The notes beneath the pieces were generated by a model. The model worked only from the letters and a program-made list of their open reading frames with translations, made no database searches and was not told the DNA's origin. Source: Pseudomonas multiresinivorans (GTDB lineage: Bacteria > Pseudomonadota > Gammaproteobacteria > Pseudomonadales > Pseudomonadaceae). Taken from it: a stretch of 64,000 nt of DNA. Shown here one piece after another: positions 1 through 8,615 of this stretch. The position numbers and the translations under genes are program-made. How positions within the stretch are numbered: the first letter of the stretch is position 1; the number at the start of each line of letters is the position of its first letter. The stretch covers positions 4,030,001 through 4,094,000 of the forward strand of contig NZ_CP048833.1 in assembly GCF_012971725.1 (NCBI RefSeq). The letters run 5' to 3'.

Positions 1-478
1 CCTGGAGCTGGGCGCTTTCGGCGCACCGCAGGGTCTCTACACCAAGGGCTCGGTGGCCTATGCCTACGGTCGCAACAAGGACACCGGCGAGCCGATCAAC
101 AGCGTCAACCCGCTCACCGGCGTGTTCGGCCTGGGCTACGACGAACAGGCTGGCCGCTACGGCGCGCTGCTCGACTGGACCCTGGTCAAGCGCAAGAACC
201 GCGTGGACGACAGCCAGTTCAACGCCCCCGACGGCACCAGCAGCCAGTTCAAGACGCCGGGCTTCGGCATCCTCGACCTGACCGGCTACTACAAGCTGAC
301 CGACGACCTGACCCTCAACGCCGGCCTGTACAACCTCACCGACAAGAAGTACTGGCTGTGGGATGACGTGCGCGGCTACGACGGCGTTGGCGAAGCGGCG
401 GTGCTGGCCCCGGCCAACCTCGACCGCCTGACCCAGCCGGGCCGCAACTTCGCGATCAACCTGGTGTGGGATATCTGA
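1..478 (+). CDS. TonB-dependent heme/hemoglobin receptor, C-terminal part
   Basis: This is the last 158 codons of an outer-membrane beta-barrel; the frame is open from base 2 and the start lies outside the window. The C-terminus has the alternating aromatic strands of TonB-dependent receptors, with the NAGLYNLTDKKYW segment typical of the penultimate strand and a final strand ending in NLVWDI, whose terminal aromatic region is what the BAM complex recognises. The heme oxygenase gene that follows suggests heme or hemoglobin as ligand, imported for iron. The receptor class is clear from the C-terminus; the substrate is inferred from context only. Confidence 0.8.
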   Translation, partial: LELGAFGAPQGLYTKGSVAYAYGRNKDTGEPINSVNPLTGVFGLGYDEQAGRYGALLDWTLVKRKNRVDDSQFNAPDGTSSQFKTPGFGILDLTGYYKLTDDLTLNAGLYNLTDKKYWLWDDVRGYDGVGEAAVLAPANLDRLTQPGRNFAINLVWDI

Positions 479-530
479 TCGACAGTGAATCGCAGGCACG
501 GTCGTCAAGGTGATCTCCGCGGCCTGCGAT

Positions 531-595
531 GTTCGCGAGCAAGCTCGCTCCTACATATTTTGACGCTCTTCGTAGGAGCGAGCTTGCTCGCGAAC
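531..595. repeat. REP doublet (inverted pair)
   Basis: Two copies of the Pseudomonas REP gtaggagcgagcttgctcg core face each other, at 531-554 and 572-595, separated by an AT-rich 17-base loop. The same element recurs at 2291 and as another doublet at 8616-8687. It lies between the heme receptor stop and the heme oxygenase gene, where it could form a large RNA hairpin that attenuates read-through. Confidence 0.9.
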
Positions 596-698
596 CTGCC
601 TCGCTCCGGCATCACCCATTGAACACACGACAATCTTTACGCTTTCCAAACGCTGATTCGTCTCGTCTACAAAGCCCTGTAATTTCAAGGAATTGGAC

Positions 699-1298
699 AT
701 GACCACCGTGGAACTTCCCGCCCTGCGCTCGCAGCGCCTGAACGCCCTGACCCACGCCCCCCACGAGCGCCTCGACCACGCCGTGAAGGCCCGCGAGCCC
801 TTCTCCAGCCGTGAGCGCTTCGCCCGCTTCGTGGTCGCCCAGTACCTGTTCCAGTCCGAGCTGCAGGCCCTGTACCAGGACGCCGAGCTGGGCAAGATCT
901 TCCCCGACCTGCCGCAGCGCTGCCGCGCCGATCAGGCCCGCCTGGACCTGGCCGACCTGGACACCGAAGTCCCCGCTCCGGTTGCCGGCGCCGTCGACAA
1001 GCCGAGCCTGGCCCACGCGCTGGGCTGGCTGTTCGTCTCCGAAGGTTCCAAGCTGGGCGCCGCGTTCCTGATCAAGCGTGTTGCCGCGATGGGCCTGGAC
1101 GAGAACACCGGCGCACGCCACCTGGGCGAGCCCGAAGGCGGTCGCGCTGAAGGCTGGAAGCGCTTCACCCGCACCCTCGACGCCCTGGAGCTCAGCGAAG
1201 CCGAGGAACGTGAAGCCGAAGCCGGTGCCATCGCCGCCTTCGAGCGCTTCGCCCATCTGCTGCAACACAGCTATGACAGTGCACCCGCCGCCGTCTGA
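699..1298 (+). CDS. hemO: Heme oxygenase, HemO/PigA type
   Basis: A 199-residue soluble heme oxygenase that opens the heme ring to biliverdin, CO and iron. It matches the P. aeruginosa HemO/PigA pattern: the proximal heme ligand is His22 in the PHERL motif, and the distal-helix region reads GWLFVSEGSKLGAAF. The ATG at 699 is preferred over an in-frame TTG at 693 because AAGGA at 687-691 sits seven bases upstream of it. The gene follows a heme receptor, so imported heme is probably its substrate. Its last 26 bases overlap the start of the YbaN-like gene, suggesting coupled translation. No convincing Fur box was recognised upstream. Confidence 0.93.
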   Translation: MTTVELPALRSQRLNALTHAPHERLDHAVKAREPFSSRERFARFVVAQYLFQSELQALYQDAELGKIFPDLPQRCRADQARLDLADLDTEVPAPVAGAVDKPSLAHALGWLFVSEGSKLGAAFLIKRVAAMGLDENTGARHLGEPEGGRAEGWKRFTRTLDALELSEAEEREAEAGAIAAFERFAHLLQHSYDSAPAAV

Positions 1299-1728
1299 GG
1301 CCATCGAGCGCGCGCCCGTCGCAGGAGCGCGCGCCACGCCTTTCGGCCCGGCACGCTCGCGCCTGGCGCGGTTCGCCTTCGCGCTGCTCGCCTACACCAG
1401 CCTGGGCGTGGGCATGGTGGGGCTGGTGGTGCCGGGGCTGCCGACCACCGAGTTCGTGCTATTGGCCGCCTGGGCTGCCTCGAAGAGTTCACCGCGGCTG
1501 TCCGCCTGGCTGGAAAACCACCGGCTGTTCGGCCCGATCCTGCACAACTGGCGCAATGGCCGCGCCGTCGCCCGCCGCGCCAAGATAAGTGCCAGCCTGG
1601 CAATGCTCGCCGCCCTGGCGATCATGCTGATCACCCTGCCCCACGGCATCTGGCTGTACGCCGTGATCCTCGGTATGGCGGTTGGCAATCTGTGGATCTG
1701 GTCGCGCCAGGATACACCCAGGCCGTAG
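1273..1728 (+). CDS. YbaN/DUF454 family inner-membrane protein
   Basis: A 151-residue membrane protein of the YbaN (DUF454) family. Two hydrophobic segments lie near residues 36-58 and 105-145, and between them is the family signature VGLVVPGLPTTEFVLLAAWA followed by a conserved SPRLSAWLENHRLFGP stretch. The ATG at 1273 lies inside the end of the heme oxygenase gene, which fits a heme-utilisation operon; a longer frame upstream runs antiphase through heme oxygenase and is discarded. The molecular function of YbaN proteins is not established. Confidence 0.85.
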   Translation: MTVHPPPSEAIERAPVAGARATPFGPARSRLARFAFALLAYTSLGVGMVGLVVPGLPTTEFVLLAAWAASKSSPRLSAWLENHRLFGPILHNWRNGRAVARRAKISASLAMLAALAIMLITLPHGIWLYAVILGMAVGNLWIWSRQDTPRP

Positions 1729-1786
1729 CCAGCCCGCGTCCCCGGAATTATGCTGGAAATCCGATCCCGCATTCTGTCCACGAGCC

Positions 1787-2155
1787 ATGAACCAGCCCAC
1801 CAGTAAAGTCGACGCCGTCCTCGCCGAAGCCCAACGCCGCCGCGAAACCAGCTACCGCGAAAAAGCCCTGAAGATGTACCCCTGGATCTGCGGCCGCTGC
1901 GCCCGCGAGTTCAGCGGCGTGCGCCTGCGCGAACTGACCGTTCACCACCGCGATCACAACCACGACAACAATCCCGAAGACGGCTCCAACTGGGAGCTGC
2001 TGTGCCTGTTCTGCCACGACAACGAACACCAGCGGCAGGTCGATCTGCATTACCAGAACAGCAACGACGCGGGGGCCAAGGGGCCGAAGGTCACGCACAA
2101 GGGACTGGCCGGGCTGGCCGACCTGCTGAAGAAGAAGGACGACGGGCAGGCGTGA
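1787..2155 (+). CDS. YajD-like HNH nuclease family protein
   Basis: A 122-residue HNH domain protein of the YajD type. Residues about 30-90 contain a CGRC zinc knuckle, the VHHRDHNHDNN core that supplies the HNH histidines, and a second LCLFCHDNEH zinc pair. The C-terminal 30 residues are lysine-rich and end in a short acidic tail. The ATG at 1787 starts where homology begins; a longer open frame upstream overlaps the preceding gene. It stands alone between the YbaN-like gene and a REP cluster. YajD proteins are presumed nucleases, with no known target. Confidence 0.88.
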   Translation: MNQPTSKVDAVLAEAQRRRETSYREKALKMYPWICGRCAREFSGVRLRELTVHHRDHNHDNNPEDGSNWELLCLFCHDNEHQRQVDLHYQNSNDAGAKGPKVTHKGLAGLADLLKKKDDGQA

Positions 2156-2171
2156 ATCCCACGCCGCCACT

Positions 2172-2262
2172 GTAGGAGCGGACTCTGTCCGCGATGTCTT
2201 CCCCCAGCTCCCAGGTCAATCAGAGCGATGGTGACGCGATCGCGGACGAAGTCCGCTCCTAC
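2172..2262. repeat. REP doublet, variant core
   Basis: A second REP type with core gtaggagcggactctgtccg at 2172-2195 faces its inverse at 2238-2262. The core differs from the gagcgagcttgctcg type found at 531, 2291 and 8616. It follows the HNH gene stop by 16 bases and may serve as a transcript-stabilising hairpin. Confidence 0.85.
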
Positions 2263-2290
2263 GCCACCTGCCACCATTTGGCATGCACTT

Positions 2291-2347
2291 GTAGGAGCGA
2301 GCTTGCTCGCGAACAACCCTCGCTGCGGAGCCGGTTCGCGAGCAAGA
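2291..2347. repeat. REP doublet, second arm truncated
   Basis: A full REP of the gagcgagcttgctcg type at 2291-2314 faces a shortened inverse copy, gttcgcgagcaag, at 2334-2346. It lies immediately downstream of the variant doublet, giving a four-element REP cluster between two genes that converge on it. Confidence 0.85.
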
Positions 2348-2381
2348 ACCAGGCGTCTCCCTCGCTCCAACAAAAGCAGAA

Positions 2382-3377
2382 TCAGCGCAGGCCGGCGACG
2401 ATCTCCAGCGAACGCAGGCGCAGTTCGTGATCGTAGATGTCGCTGGTGAAGATGATCTCGTCCACGCCGGTCTGCTCCAGCAGGATTTCCAGGCGGCTGC
2501 GTACCTTCTCCGGACCACCGATCACCGCCAGCCCGAAGAAGTTGCCGACAGCATCCTGCTCATGGGGAAGCCACAGCCCGGCCATGCTCGGCACTGGCGG
2601 CTTCTGCTTCAGGCTGTCGCCACGGATCAGCGCCAGCACACGCTGGAAGGCAGTGGTCGCCAGGTACTCGGCTTCCTCGTCAGTCGGCGCCGCCACCAGC
2701 GGCACACCGATCATGGCGTACGGCTTGTCGAGCACCGCCGAAGGCTGGAAGTTCTCGCGGTAGATGCGCAGAGCGTCGTGCAGGTAGCGCGGTGCGAAGT
2801 GCGAGGCAAAGGCGTAGGGCAAACCCTTTTGCGCAGCAAGATGTGCGCTGAACAGACTGGAGCCCAGCAGCCAGATCGGCACGTTGGTGCCCTCCCCCGG
2901 AATCGCCAGCAGCGACTGCTGCGAGCGACGCGGGCCGAGGAGCATTTCCAGTTCGGCAACCTGTTCGGGGAAGTCGGCACCGTCACCCAGGCGGTCACGG
3001 CGCAGCGCGCGCATGGTCGCCTGGTCGGCACCGGGTGCGCGGCCCAAGCCCAGGTCGATGCGGCCCGGATACAGCGTTTCCAGGGTACCGAAGTTCTCCG
3101 CCACCACCAGCGGCGGATGGTTGGGCAGCATCACGCCGCCGGAGCCGACGCGGATGCGCTCGGTCTTGCCGGCGATGTGACCGATCAGCACGGCAGTGGC
3201 CGAACTGGCGATGCCGTCCATGTTGTGGTGCTCCGCCAACCAGTAGCGGGTAAAGCCCAGACGCTCGACGTGCCGGGCAACTTCGACGGCGTTTTTCAGC
3301 GCCTCGGCAGCGGTGCCCTGGTCGCGCACGGGGACCAGGTCGAGCATGGAGAAGGCAGTTTCTGACAGGGACTTCAT
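2382..3377 (-). CDS. LLM-class flavin-dependent oxidoreductase (luciferase-like)
   Basis: A 331-residue single-domain TIM-barrel flavoprotein of the bacterial luciferase-like family (MsnO8/YhbW subgroup), expected to use reduced FMN and oxygen on an unknown substrate. Typical motifs are SMLDLVPVRDQG at the N-terminus, RYWLAEHHNMDGIASSA near residue 50, and a VGSGGVMLPNHPPLVVAE segment followed by DLGLGRAPG. The start at 3377 is preceded by GGAG on the reverse strand; a longer frame to 3494 adds residues unlike the family. It stands alone, and REP elements follow its stop. Confidence 0.9.
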   Translation of the reverse strand: MKSLSETAFSMLDLVPVRDQGTAAEALKNAVEVARHVERLGFTRYWLAEHHNMDGIASSATAVLIGHIAGKTERIRVGSGGVMLPNHPPLVVAENFGTLETLYPGRIDLGLGRAPGADQATMRALRRDRLGDGADFPEQVAELEMLLGPRRSQQSLLAIPGEGTNVPIWLLGSSLFSAHLAAQKGLPYAFASHFAPRYLHDALRIYRENFQPSAVLDKPYAMIGVPLVAAPTDEEAEYLATTAFQRVLALIRGDSLKQKPPVPSMAGLWLPHEQDAVGNFFGLAVIGGPEKVRSRLEILLEQTGVDEIIFTSDIYDHELRLRSLEIVAGLR

Positions 3378-3668
3378 AGGCACTCCGATTCGGGTCGCGC
3401 AGGCACCGGAACGCAGCGCCGCGGACATGACTTTGACGGTGACTCTATCGATGCACTCCTCGCCTGACCACTTGTCGGGATCGATAGTGCTCATGCCGGC
3501 GAGTGATAAAGGCGCGCAGGCGCGTTGCCATCACCTGTTCACGAGACAGTCACCGCGCTGTCATGCCGGACAGCCAGAATGCCCTGGCGCTGAAGGACCA
3601 GCGCCCCATCTACACGGGCATCCGCCGCCAATCCTCCCCAGGCAACGGCGAATCCTGTGGCCTACGAA

Positions 3669-3704
3669 GCAAAAAGCCCGCATCCGTGCGGGCTTTTTGC
3701 TTTG
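3669..3704. terminator. Bidirectional intrinsic terminator
   Basis: An inverted repeat of aaaaagcccgca around a short loop, flanked by A and T runs, lies just beyond the stop of the ArsC-like gene on the minus strand. It can act on either strand. Confidence 0.85.
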
Positions 3705-3719
3705 TCATCGCCAGAAACG

Positions 3720-4133
3720 TCAGTCGCGGTTCTTCACCATTTCGAAGAGTTTCAGGCGATCGCTGATTTCCTGCAGGGTGTGGCGGAACGGGTCGTGCTG
3801 CTCGCTGTGGGCCGGGTCGACGAAGTTCCAGACGATCACCTGGCTGGAAGTCGGCAGCTCGTCGCCCTCGTCGCTGGACTTGTCGCACAGGTCGATCAGG
3901 TAATCGAAATGCTGGCCACGGAACTCGTCGATGGACTTGCTGCGCAGGCCTTCGGTGGAAATCCCCGCGTGTTCCAGCACGCTGCGCGCACGGGGATCGA
4001 TGGCGGTCGGATGGATACCCGCGCTGAAAGCTTCGAAGTGTTCGCCGTCGGTGTGCCGCAGCAGCGCTTCTGCCATCGGCGAGCGGGCGTCGTTGGCGAC
4101 GCAGACGAACAGGACTCGGCGTTTCTCGGACAT
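3720..4133 (-). CDS. Low-molecular-weight phosphatase / ArsC-like protein
   Basis: A 137-residue protein of the LMW protein-tyrosine phosphatase fold. The P-loop is C-V-A-N-D-A-R-S with nucleophile Cys11 and Arg17, and the general-acid loop is VDPAH (Asp106). Thioredoxin-coupled arsenate reductases also use this fold but need two more cysteines, near 82 and 89. Here Cys83 is present in DLCDKSSDEGDE but there is no cysteine at 90. The protein may therefore be a phosphatase or a degenerate arsenate reductase. No ars operon genes lie nearby. A strong hairpin terminator follows its stop. Confidence 0.8.
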   Translation of the reverse strand: MSEKRRVLFVCVANDARSPMAEALLRHTDGEHFEAFSAGIHPTAIDPRARSVLEHAGISTEGLRSKSIDEFRGQHFDYLIDLCDKSSDEGDELPTSSQVIVWNFVDPAHSEQHDPFRHTLQEISDRLKLFEMVKNRD

Positions 4134-4214
4134 CTTTACCTCGGCACGGGAGATCGGCTTTGCGCCCCTTATACGTCAGGTTTTATGACAGAGACGTGTC
4201 AGTGCCATGAAGGC

Positions 4215-4706
4215 TCACAGCACGATGTAGTCGCTGCGCTGAACGATGCCGCGGCTCTCGCCCTCCACCAGGTGGACATAGCGCCCGCCGACCTGGTCGA
4301 CGGCAATGCAGTCGTCGACGTCGATCACCGCATCGGTGTGCGCCTTGTCCCAGCTGCGCGGCATACGGCGTTTGGCACGCGCCTTGGCGTCGGCGGCGTC
4401 GCGGGCGGCCACCAGTACGTACTGGTGCGCCTCGCCGAAGCTGCCCAGCTCGTAGCCACCCAGGTTGACGAAGAACAGCCGCTGCTCGCCTGGCGCCGGC
4501 ATCGCTTCGCTGAATTCGACGCGATAAGCCTCCACCCCATCCACCTCCAGCCAGGAGTCGATGTGCAGGCCTTCCGGGCTGCCGAACCAGGTCTCGCGCA
4601 ATTGCGCGTAGGTGGATTTCAGGTTGTCGCCAAGGACAAAGGCCACATCGTGAACCTCGATCCGCGCGCGCGGATGGCGTCCCCCCAGCATGACTACGAA
4701 CAGCAT
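4215..4706 (-). CDS. DUF1543 family protein
   Basis: A 163-residue soluble protein that I assign to the DUF1543 family from MLFVVMLGGRHPRARIEVHD at the N-terminus and the GLHIDSWLEVDGV segment; these proteins have two related alpha-beta halves. An AGGAAGGG ribosome site precedes the ATG at 4706. It is monocistronic, 81 bases from the ArsC-like gene on the same strand. The biochemical role of the family is unknown. Confidence 0.75.
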   Translation of the reverse strand: MLFVVMLGGRHPRARIEVHDVAFVLGDNLKSTYAQLRETWFGSPEGLHIDSWLEVDGVEAYRVEFSEAMPAPGEQRLFFVNLGGYELGSFGEAHQYVLVAARDAADAKARAKRRMPRSWDKAHTDAVIDVDDCIAVDQVGGRYVHLVEGESRGIVQRSDYIVL

Positions 4707-4871
4707 CTCAGACCCTTCCTAGGTTTCAGACTGGCTCTGACAGATTCGTCACACGGCAGGTTCAATCTAATGGCGGATAAATGGCCATCCGCCAGTCATC
4801 CCCGTGGGTGTGCAAGCGCTATATAGAAAGTTATATTCTGAACCCTCGTTTCATTGCCCCGATGTTTTCCC

Positions 4872-5552
4872 ATGCCCCAGACCGCGCCCACCCCGACGCG
4901 CCGCCGCCAGCGCCCCGCCCTCAGCATCCGTGACCGCAATCGCCAGCGCATCCTGTTGGCCGCTGGCGAGGAATTCGCCGAGAAGGGGTTCACCGCCGCC
5001 AAGACCCAGGACATCGCCAGCCGCGCCGACCTGCCCAAGTCCAACGTTTATTACTACTTCCAGAGCAAGGAGAATCTCTACCTGCGCCTGCTGGAGAACG
5101 TAGTGGATGCCGTGCTGGAAGCCTCCGCCCTGCTGCGCGAGTGCGACGACCCGGCCTGGGCGCTGCCCGCGCACATCCGTGCGCGCCTGTACATCGCCCG
5201 GCAGTGGCCTTACGCGTACAAGGTATTCGCCAGCGAAATGCTCCACGGCGCTCCGCGCCTGCCGCCGGAATGGTTGCAGCGCCTGCGGGCGGAATCGCGT
5301 CGCAGCCTGGAGTGCATCGCCGCCTGGATCGACCGTGGTCTGCTCGCCCCGGTGGACCCGCAGCACCTGCTGCTGAGCATCTCCGCCGCCACCCGCACCT
5401 ACGTCGATTTCGACTGGCAGATCGCGATGATCACCGGCAAGGCGCAGCCGGATGCCGATGACTTCGAAGCGGCAGCCGCGACCATCATCCGCCTCGTCCT
5501 GCGTGGCACCGAGCCGGAACCGGCAGCACGCCTGCGGCCCTTGCCGCTCTAG
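4872..5552 (+). CDS. TetR family regulator, RutR-like
   Basis: A 226-residue one-component repressor. After a basic, proline-rich 18-residue leader, the helix-turn-helix spans about residues 20-70 with the typical FAEKGFTAAKTQDIA and KSNVYYYFQSKENLY motifs. The rest resembles the RutR/YcdC-type ligand domain, including an SEMLHGAP segment and a CIAAWIDRGLL helix. ATG at 4872 is used; a TTG at 4854 is less likely. The ligand and targets cannot be read here. The gene is divergent from the DUF1543 gene across 165 bases, making that interval its likely operator region. Confidence 0.88.
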   Translation: MPQTAPTPTRRRQRPALSIRDRNRQRILLAAGEEFAEKGFTAAKTQDIASRADLPKSNVYYYFQSKENLYLRLLENVVDAVLEASALLRECDDPAWALPAHIRARLYIARQWPYAYKVFASEMLHGAPRLPPEWLQRLRAESRRSLECIAAWIDRGLLAPVDPQHLLLSISAATRTYVDFDWQIAMITGKAQPDADDFEAAAATIIRLVLRGTEPEPAARLRPLPL

Positions 5553-5628
5553 CGAGCGGCAGCGTCTGCACTAAGCTGTGGGTGACCGCGCGGCCTTGCG
5601 TCGCGCTCGAACCCGTCCGGGAGACGCC

Positions 5629-5925
5629 ATGAAACCGCTACTGATCGCTCCGTTGTTGCTGATCGCCGTGCAGCCCGCTGTTGCCGCCATCCCCATGCTC
5701 AACTACGACTGCCCGAACGATGTCCAGGTCCACACCGACGAGGGCGGGCCGATTTACATCAATGGCAAGGAAGCCAAGGTCAAGCAGAAGAACGACAAGT
5801 ACCTCGAGGCCAAGGGAGAAGGCGTGACCATCTCCATCAGCCTCAATGACGATGGCAGCGCCACGGTGTCCTACACCGGGCCCAAGGGCGCCAACGGCAT
5901 CTGCCAACCCGCCGAGGGCGACTGA
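5629..5925 (+). CDS. Small periplasmic protein, unrecognised
   Basis: A 98-residue protein with a clear Sec signal (MKPLLIAPLLLIAVQPAVAA, cleavage after about residue 20). The mature part is lysine- and glycine-rich beta-like sequence with two cysteines, at the start (YDCPNDV) and end (GICQP), which could form one disulfide. I do not recognise a family. A purine-rich GGGAGACG lies before the ATG. It converges on the DUF1615 gene with one base between stops, so any terminator must lie inside coding sequence. Confidence 0.7.
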   Translation: MKPLLIAPLLLIAVQPAVAAIPMLNYDCPNDVQVHTDEGGPIYINGKEAKVKQKNDKYLEAKGEGVTISISLNDDGSATVSYTGPKGANGICQPAEGD

Positions 5926-5926
5926 C

Positions 5927-7069
5927 TCAGTTCTTCGGCGCGCGCCCCAGGCAGCGCTGGTAGCGCTCGTCCACGCGCTGGGCGAACCAGGCGGTGGTGA
6001 GCTGGCGGGTAATCTTCGGGCTGTGCAGCGTGATCCCCGGCAGCATCGCCCGCGGCATCGACTTGCCGGCGGAGCGTTCGGCCAGGGCGAAGACCTTGGT
6101 GTAGAGCTCCGACTGGGTGAACTCCGGCTTGTCGCCCAACTCCAGGTCGCGGCGGATTTCCCGCTCGCTCATGCCCAGCTTCGGCCCCAGGGTGCGCACC
6201 GCCTTCTCGGTACTGCCGGCGTCGTAGCTGCCATAGAGGATCACGTCCCCGTCCAGTGCCAGGGTGATACCGGTGAGGTCCGCGACCACGCGCTGGAACG
6301 CCGCGTTGCGGCTGGCATACCAGCCGGCGTTGAAGTCGGCGAAACGGTACAGCTGCCGCGGGTAGTTCACCGGATAGCCCAGCAGGTGGGCGGTACCGAA
6401 GTACATGCCGCCTCGGCGGCTGAACACCTCGCGGCGGATGCTGCCGTCCACCGGGTACGGATAGCCTTCGGCATGGGCCTGGGCGAATTCGATGCTGACC
6501 TGCATAGGGCCACCGGTATGGACCGGGTTGAAGCGGCCGAACAGTTGCTGGCCCAGCGGTACGCCGCCGATGAAGTCATCGAAGATCGCGCTCAGCTCCC
6601 TCTCGGTCTTTGCGCTCGCCAGGCGCTGACTGTAGGTGCGGCCATTCGGCGATTTCAGCGCCAGCGCGGTGTCGATGAGGAAACCCGGCACATGGACCTT
6701 GCTCGCACGCCGGTCGATCTCGGCGCGAGCGATCTTGCCCAGCCCCGGCACGGGCGGGTCGGCCTTGAAGTTGGACTCCTGCTCGGTGATCGCCACCACT
6801 GAGCAGAGGTTCTCGGTGGTCGCCGGAATACGCTGGGTGGTGAAGGCGACCTGGATGTCCTTCGCCCAGCCCTCGCGGTCAGAAGCGCCAGCGGGAATCA
6901 GCCTGACCAGCTTGCCGCGCACCTCCTCCGGGGTCGGCTCCGGCACGCTCGGCGCGCGGCTGCCGCAGCCGGCCAGCGCCAGCAGCGCGGCCGCGCCCAG
7001 CAGATGAATGAATTGAGATGAAGGCCTTTTCAGGCTGAGTGAATCTGCCGTCAGGGCAGCCGCAGTCAT
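5927..7069 (-). CDS. DUF1615 family lipoprotein
   Basis: A 380-residue lipoprotein: a hydrophobic stretch ends in a lipobox LALAGC with Cys35 as lipidated residue. The signal is preceded by an unusually long 20-residue polar leader, so the true start may be further in. The body has the DUF1615 pattern, including ITEQESNFKADP near residue 120 and GPMQVSIEFAQAHAEGYPYP in the middle. The glutamate-containing ITEQESNF and the GGPMQVS motif resemble lytic transglycosylase active-site regions, so a peptidoglycan role is possible but inferred. Confidence 0.85.
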   Translation of the reverse strand: MTAAALTADSLSLKRPSSQFIHLLGAAALLALAGCGSRAPSVPEPTPEEVRGKLVRLIPAGASDREGWAKDIQVAFTTQRIPATTENLCSVVAITEQESNFKADPPVPGLGKIARAEIDRRASKVHVPGFLIDTALALKSPNGRTYSQRLASAKTERELSAIFDDFIGGVPLGQQLFGRFNPVHTGGPMQVSIEFAQAHAEGYPYPVDGSIRREVFSRRGGMYFGTAHLLGYPVNYPRQLYRFADFNAGWYASRNAAFQRVVADLTGITLALDGDVILYGSYDAGSTEKAVRTLGPKLGMSEREIRRDLELGDKPEFTQSELYTKVFALAERSAGKSMPRAMLPGITLHSPKITRQLTTAWFAQRVDERYQRCLGRAPKN

Positions 7070-7152
7070 AGTCCGTTCCTTGCTTGAAGTCCGCCTACAG
7101 GACCGGTGCGCAGCGGCACAGGTTCCCCGGCATTGTCAGGCAAGCACGGATT

Positions 7153-8046
7153 TCAGCGCCAGGCCAGGCGCCGCAGGTTCAGGCTCCAGCCGCGCTGCAT
7201 GCCGGCGGCGGCCAGCAGGATGGCGATCACGCCCAGCCATTGCAGCGGAGTCAGGCGATGGCCGAAGGCGAACCAGTCGACGAAGATCGCGGCGATCGGA
7301 TAGATGAACGACAGCGCCCCGGTCAGGGCAGTCGGCAGCTTCTGGATCGCGCCGTAGAGCAGCACATACATGATGCCGGTGTGCACGATGCCCAGGGTCG
7401 CCAGGCTGGCCCAGGCCGTGCTCGCCTGGGGCAGCGACGTCAGATTGACCCAGGGTGCCAGCAGGAGAACGCCGGTCACCGCCTGGATCAGCGCGATCAG
7501 GTGCGGCGGCACGCCGGTCAGGCGCTTGATGATCAGCGCCGCCACGGCGTACAACGCCGCCGCACCGAGCGCCAGTGCGATCCCGCCCAGGTAGTCGCTG
7601 CCCACCTGCCCCGCTTCGCCGTGCGCGCTGACGATGGCCAGCATGCCGAGGAAGGAAATACCCAGCCAGGCGAGTTTTTGCGCCGTCACCTTCTCGCCGA
7701 GGAACAACGCGCCGAGCAACACCAGCAGGAATGGCTGCACGTTGTACACGGCCGTGCCGATGGCGATGGAGGCCCGCGAATAAGAGCCGAACAGCAGCAC
7801 CCAGTTGCCGACGATGGCCGCGCCGCTGAGCAGCGCCAGGCCAAAGGTCGCGCGGGTGAGAATGCCGGGGCGCAGGAAGCCCATGACGGCGCAGATCACC
7901 AGCAGGGTGGCGGCGCCGAATACGCAGCGCCAGAACACCACGTCCAGCACCGGTTGCCCGGAGACCACCACCAGCCAGCCGATAGTGCCGCAGATCAGCA
8001 TGGCGCTGATCATTTCCAGGGTGCCGCGCCTGATTCGTTCGTTCAT
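7153..8046 (-). CDS. EamA-family (DMT) exporter
   Basis: A 297-residue inner-membrane protein with ten predicted hydrophobic helices arranged as two EamA repeats, starting at about residues 8 and 155, as in RhaT/YdcZ-like drug/metabolite transporters. Helix four carries VYNVQPFLLVLLGALFLGEK, the usual repeat signature. GGAGGT six bases before the ATG at 8046 supports the start. It is divergent from an Lrp-type regulator 130 bases away; this arrangement is common for amino-acid or metabolite exporters controlled by an adjacent Lrp protein. Substrate is not readable. Confidence 0.9.
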   Translation of the reverse strand: MNERIRRGTLEMISAMLICGTIGWLVVVSGQPVLDVVFWRCVFGAATLLVICAVMGFLRPGILTRATFGLALLSGAAIVGNWVLLFGSYSRASIAIGTAVYNVQPFLLVLLGALFLGEKVTAQKLAWLGISFLGMLAIVSAHGEAGQVGSDYLGGIALALGAAALYAVAALIIKRLTGVPPHLIALIQAVTGVLLLAPWVNLTSLPQASTAWASLATLGIVHTGIMYVLLYGAIQKLPTALTGALSFIYPIAAIFVDWFAFGHRLTPLQWLGVIAILLAAAGMQRGWSLNLRRLAWR

Positions 8047-8176
8047 GGTCCACCTCCACTCGTTGGTGAACAGTATGAACAGGTGGATTCGCGCACTCCA
8101 TCGCTTGGCGCAGGCAAAGATGGCCGTTCACCTTTACTATCAAGGCAATTCTCCGACTTCACCTTTCGAGATCAAA

Positions 8177-8614
8177 ATGACCGACGATATCGACCAGTTG
8201 CTGATCGCCGCGCTGATGGAAGACTCGCGCCTGTCCCTCAAGGCCCTGGCCCAGGCCAGCGGCCTGAGCTCCCCCAGTGTGGCCGAGCGGCTGCGCAAGC
8301 TGGAGGAGCGCCAGGTGATCACCGGCTACACGGTGAACGTCGACCCGCGTGCCTTCGGCTACCAGCTGCAGGCCATCGTCCGGGTGCGCCCGCTGCCGGG
8401 AAAATTGCAGGAGGTGGAGAAGCAGATCCTGGCGATCCCGGAGTTCACCGAGTGCGACAAGGTCACCGGGGAGGATTGCTTCTACGCACGGATGTGCGTG
8501 CGCTCCATGGAGCAGCTGGACGAGATCCTGGATCACCTCAATGGCTTCGCCGAGACCAATACGGCCATCGTCAAGAAGAGCCCGGTGAAGCGCCGGTTGC
8601 CGCCGATGGCGTGA
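8177..8614 (+). CDS. Lrp/AsnC family transcriptional regulator
   Basis: A 145-residue regulator: an N-terminal winged helix (IDQLLIAALMEDSRLSLKAL, then SSPSVAERLRKLEERQVI) and a C-terminal RAM ligand-binding domain starting near residue 65, with the ECDKVTGEDCFYARM core. ATG at 8177 matches the family start; in-frame upstream codons run through the promoter. The divergent EamA exporter gene is the likely target, with an amino acid or related metabolite as effector. Confidence 0.92.
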   Translation: MTDDIDQLLIAALMEDSRLSLKALAQASGLSSPSVAERLRKLEERQVITGYTVNVDPRAFGYQLQAIVRVRPLPGKLQEVEKQILAIPEFTECDKVTGEDCFYARMCVRSMEQLDEILDHLNGFAETNTAIVKKSPVKRRLPPMA

Positions 8615-8615
8615 C

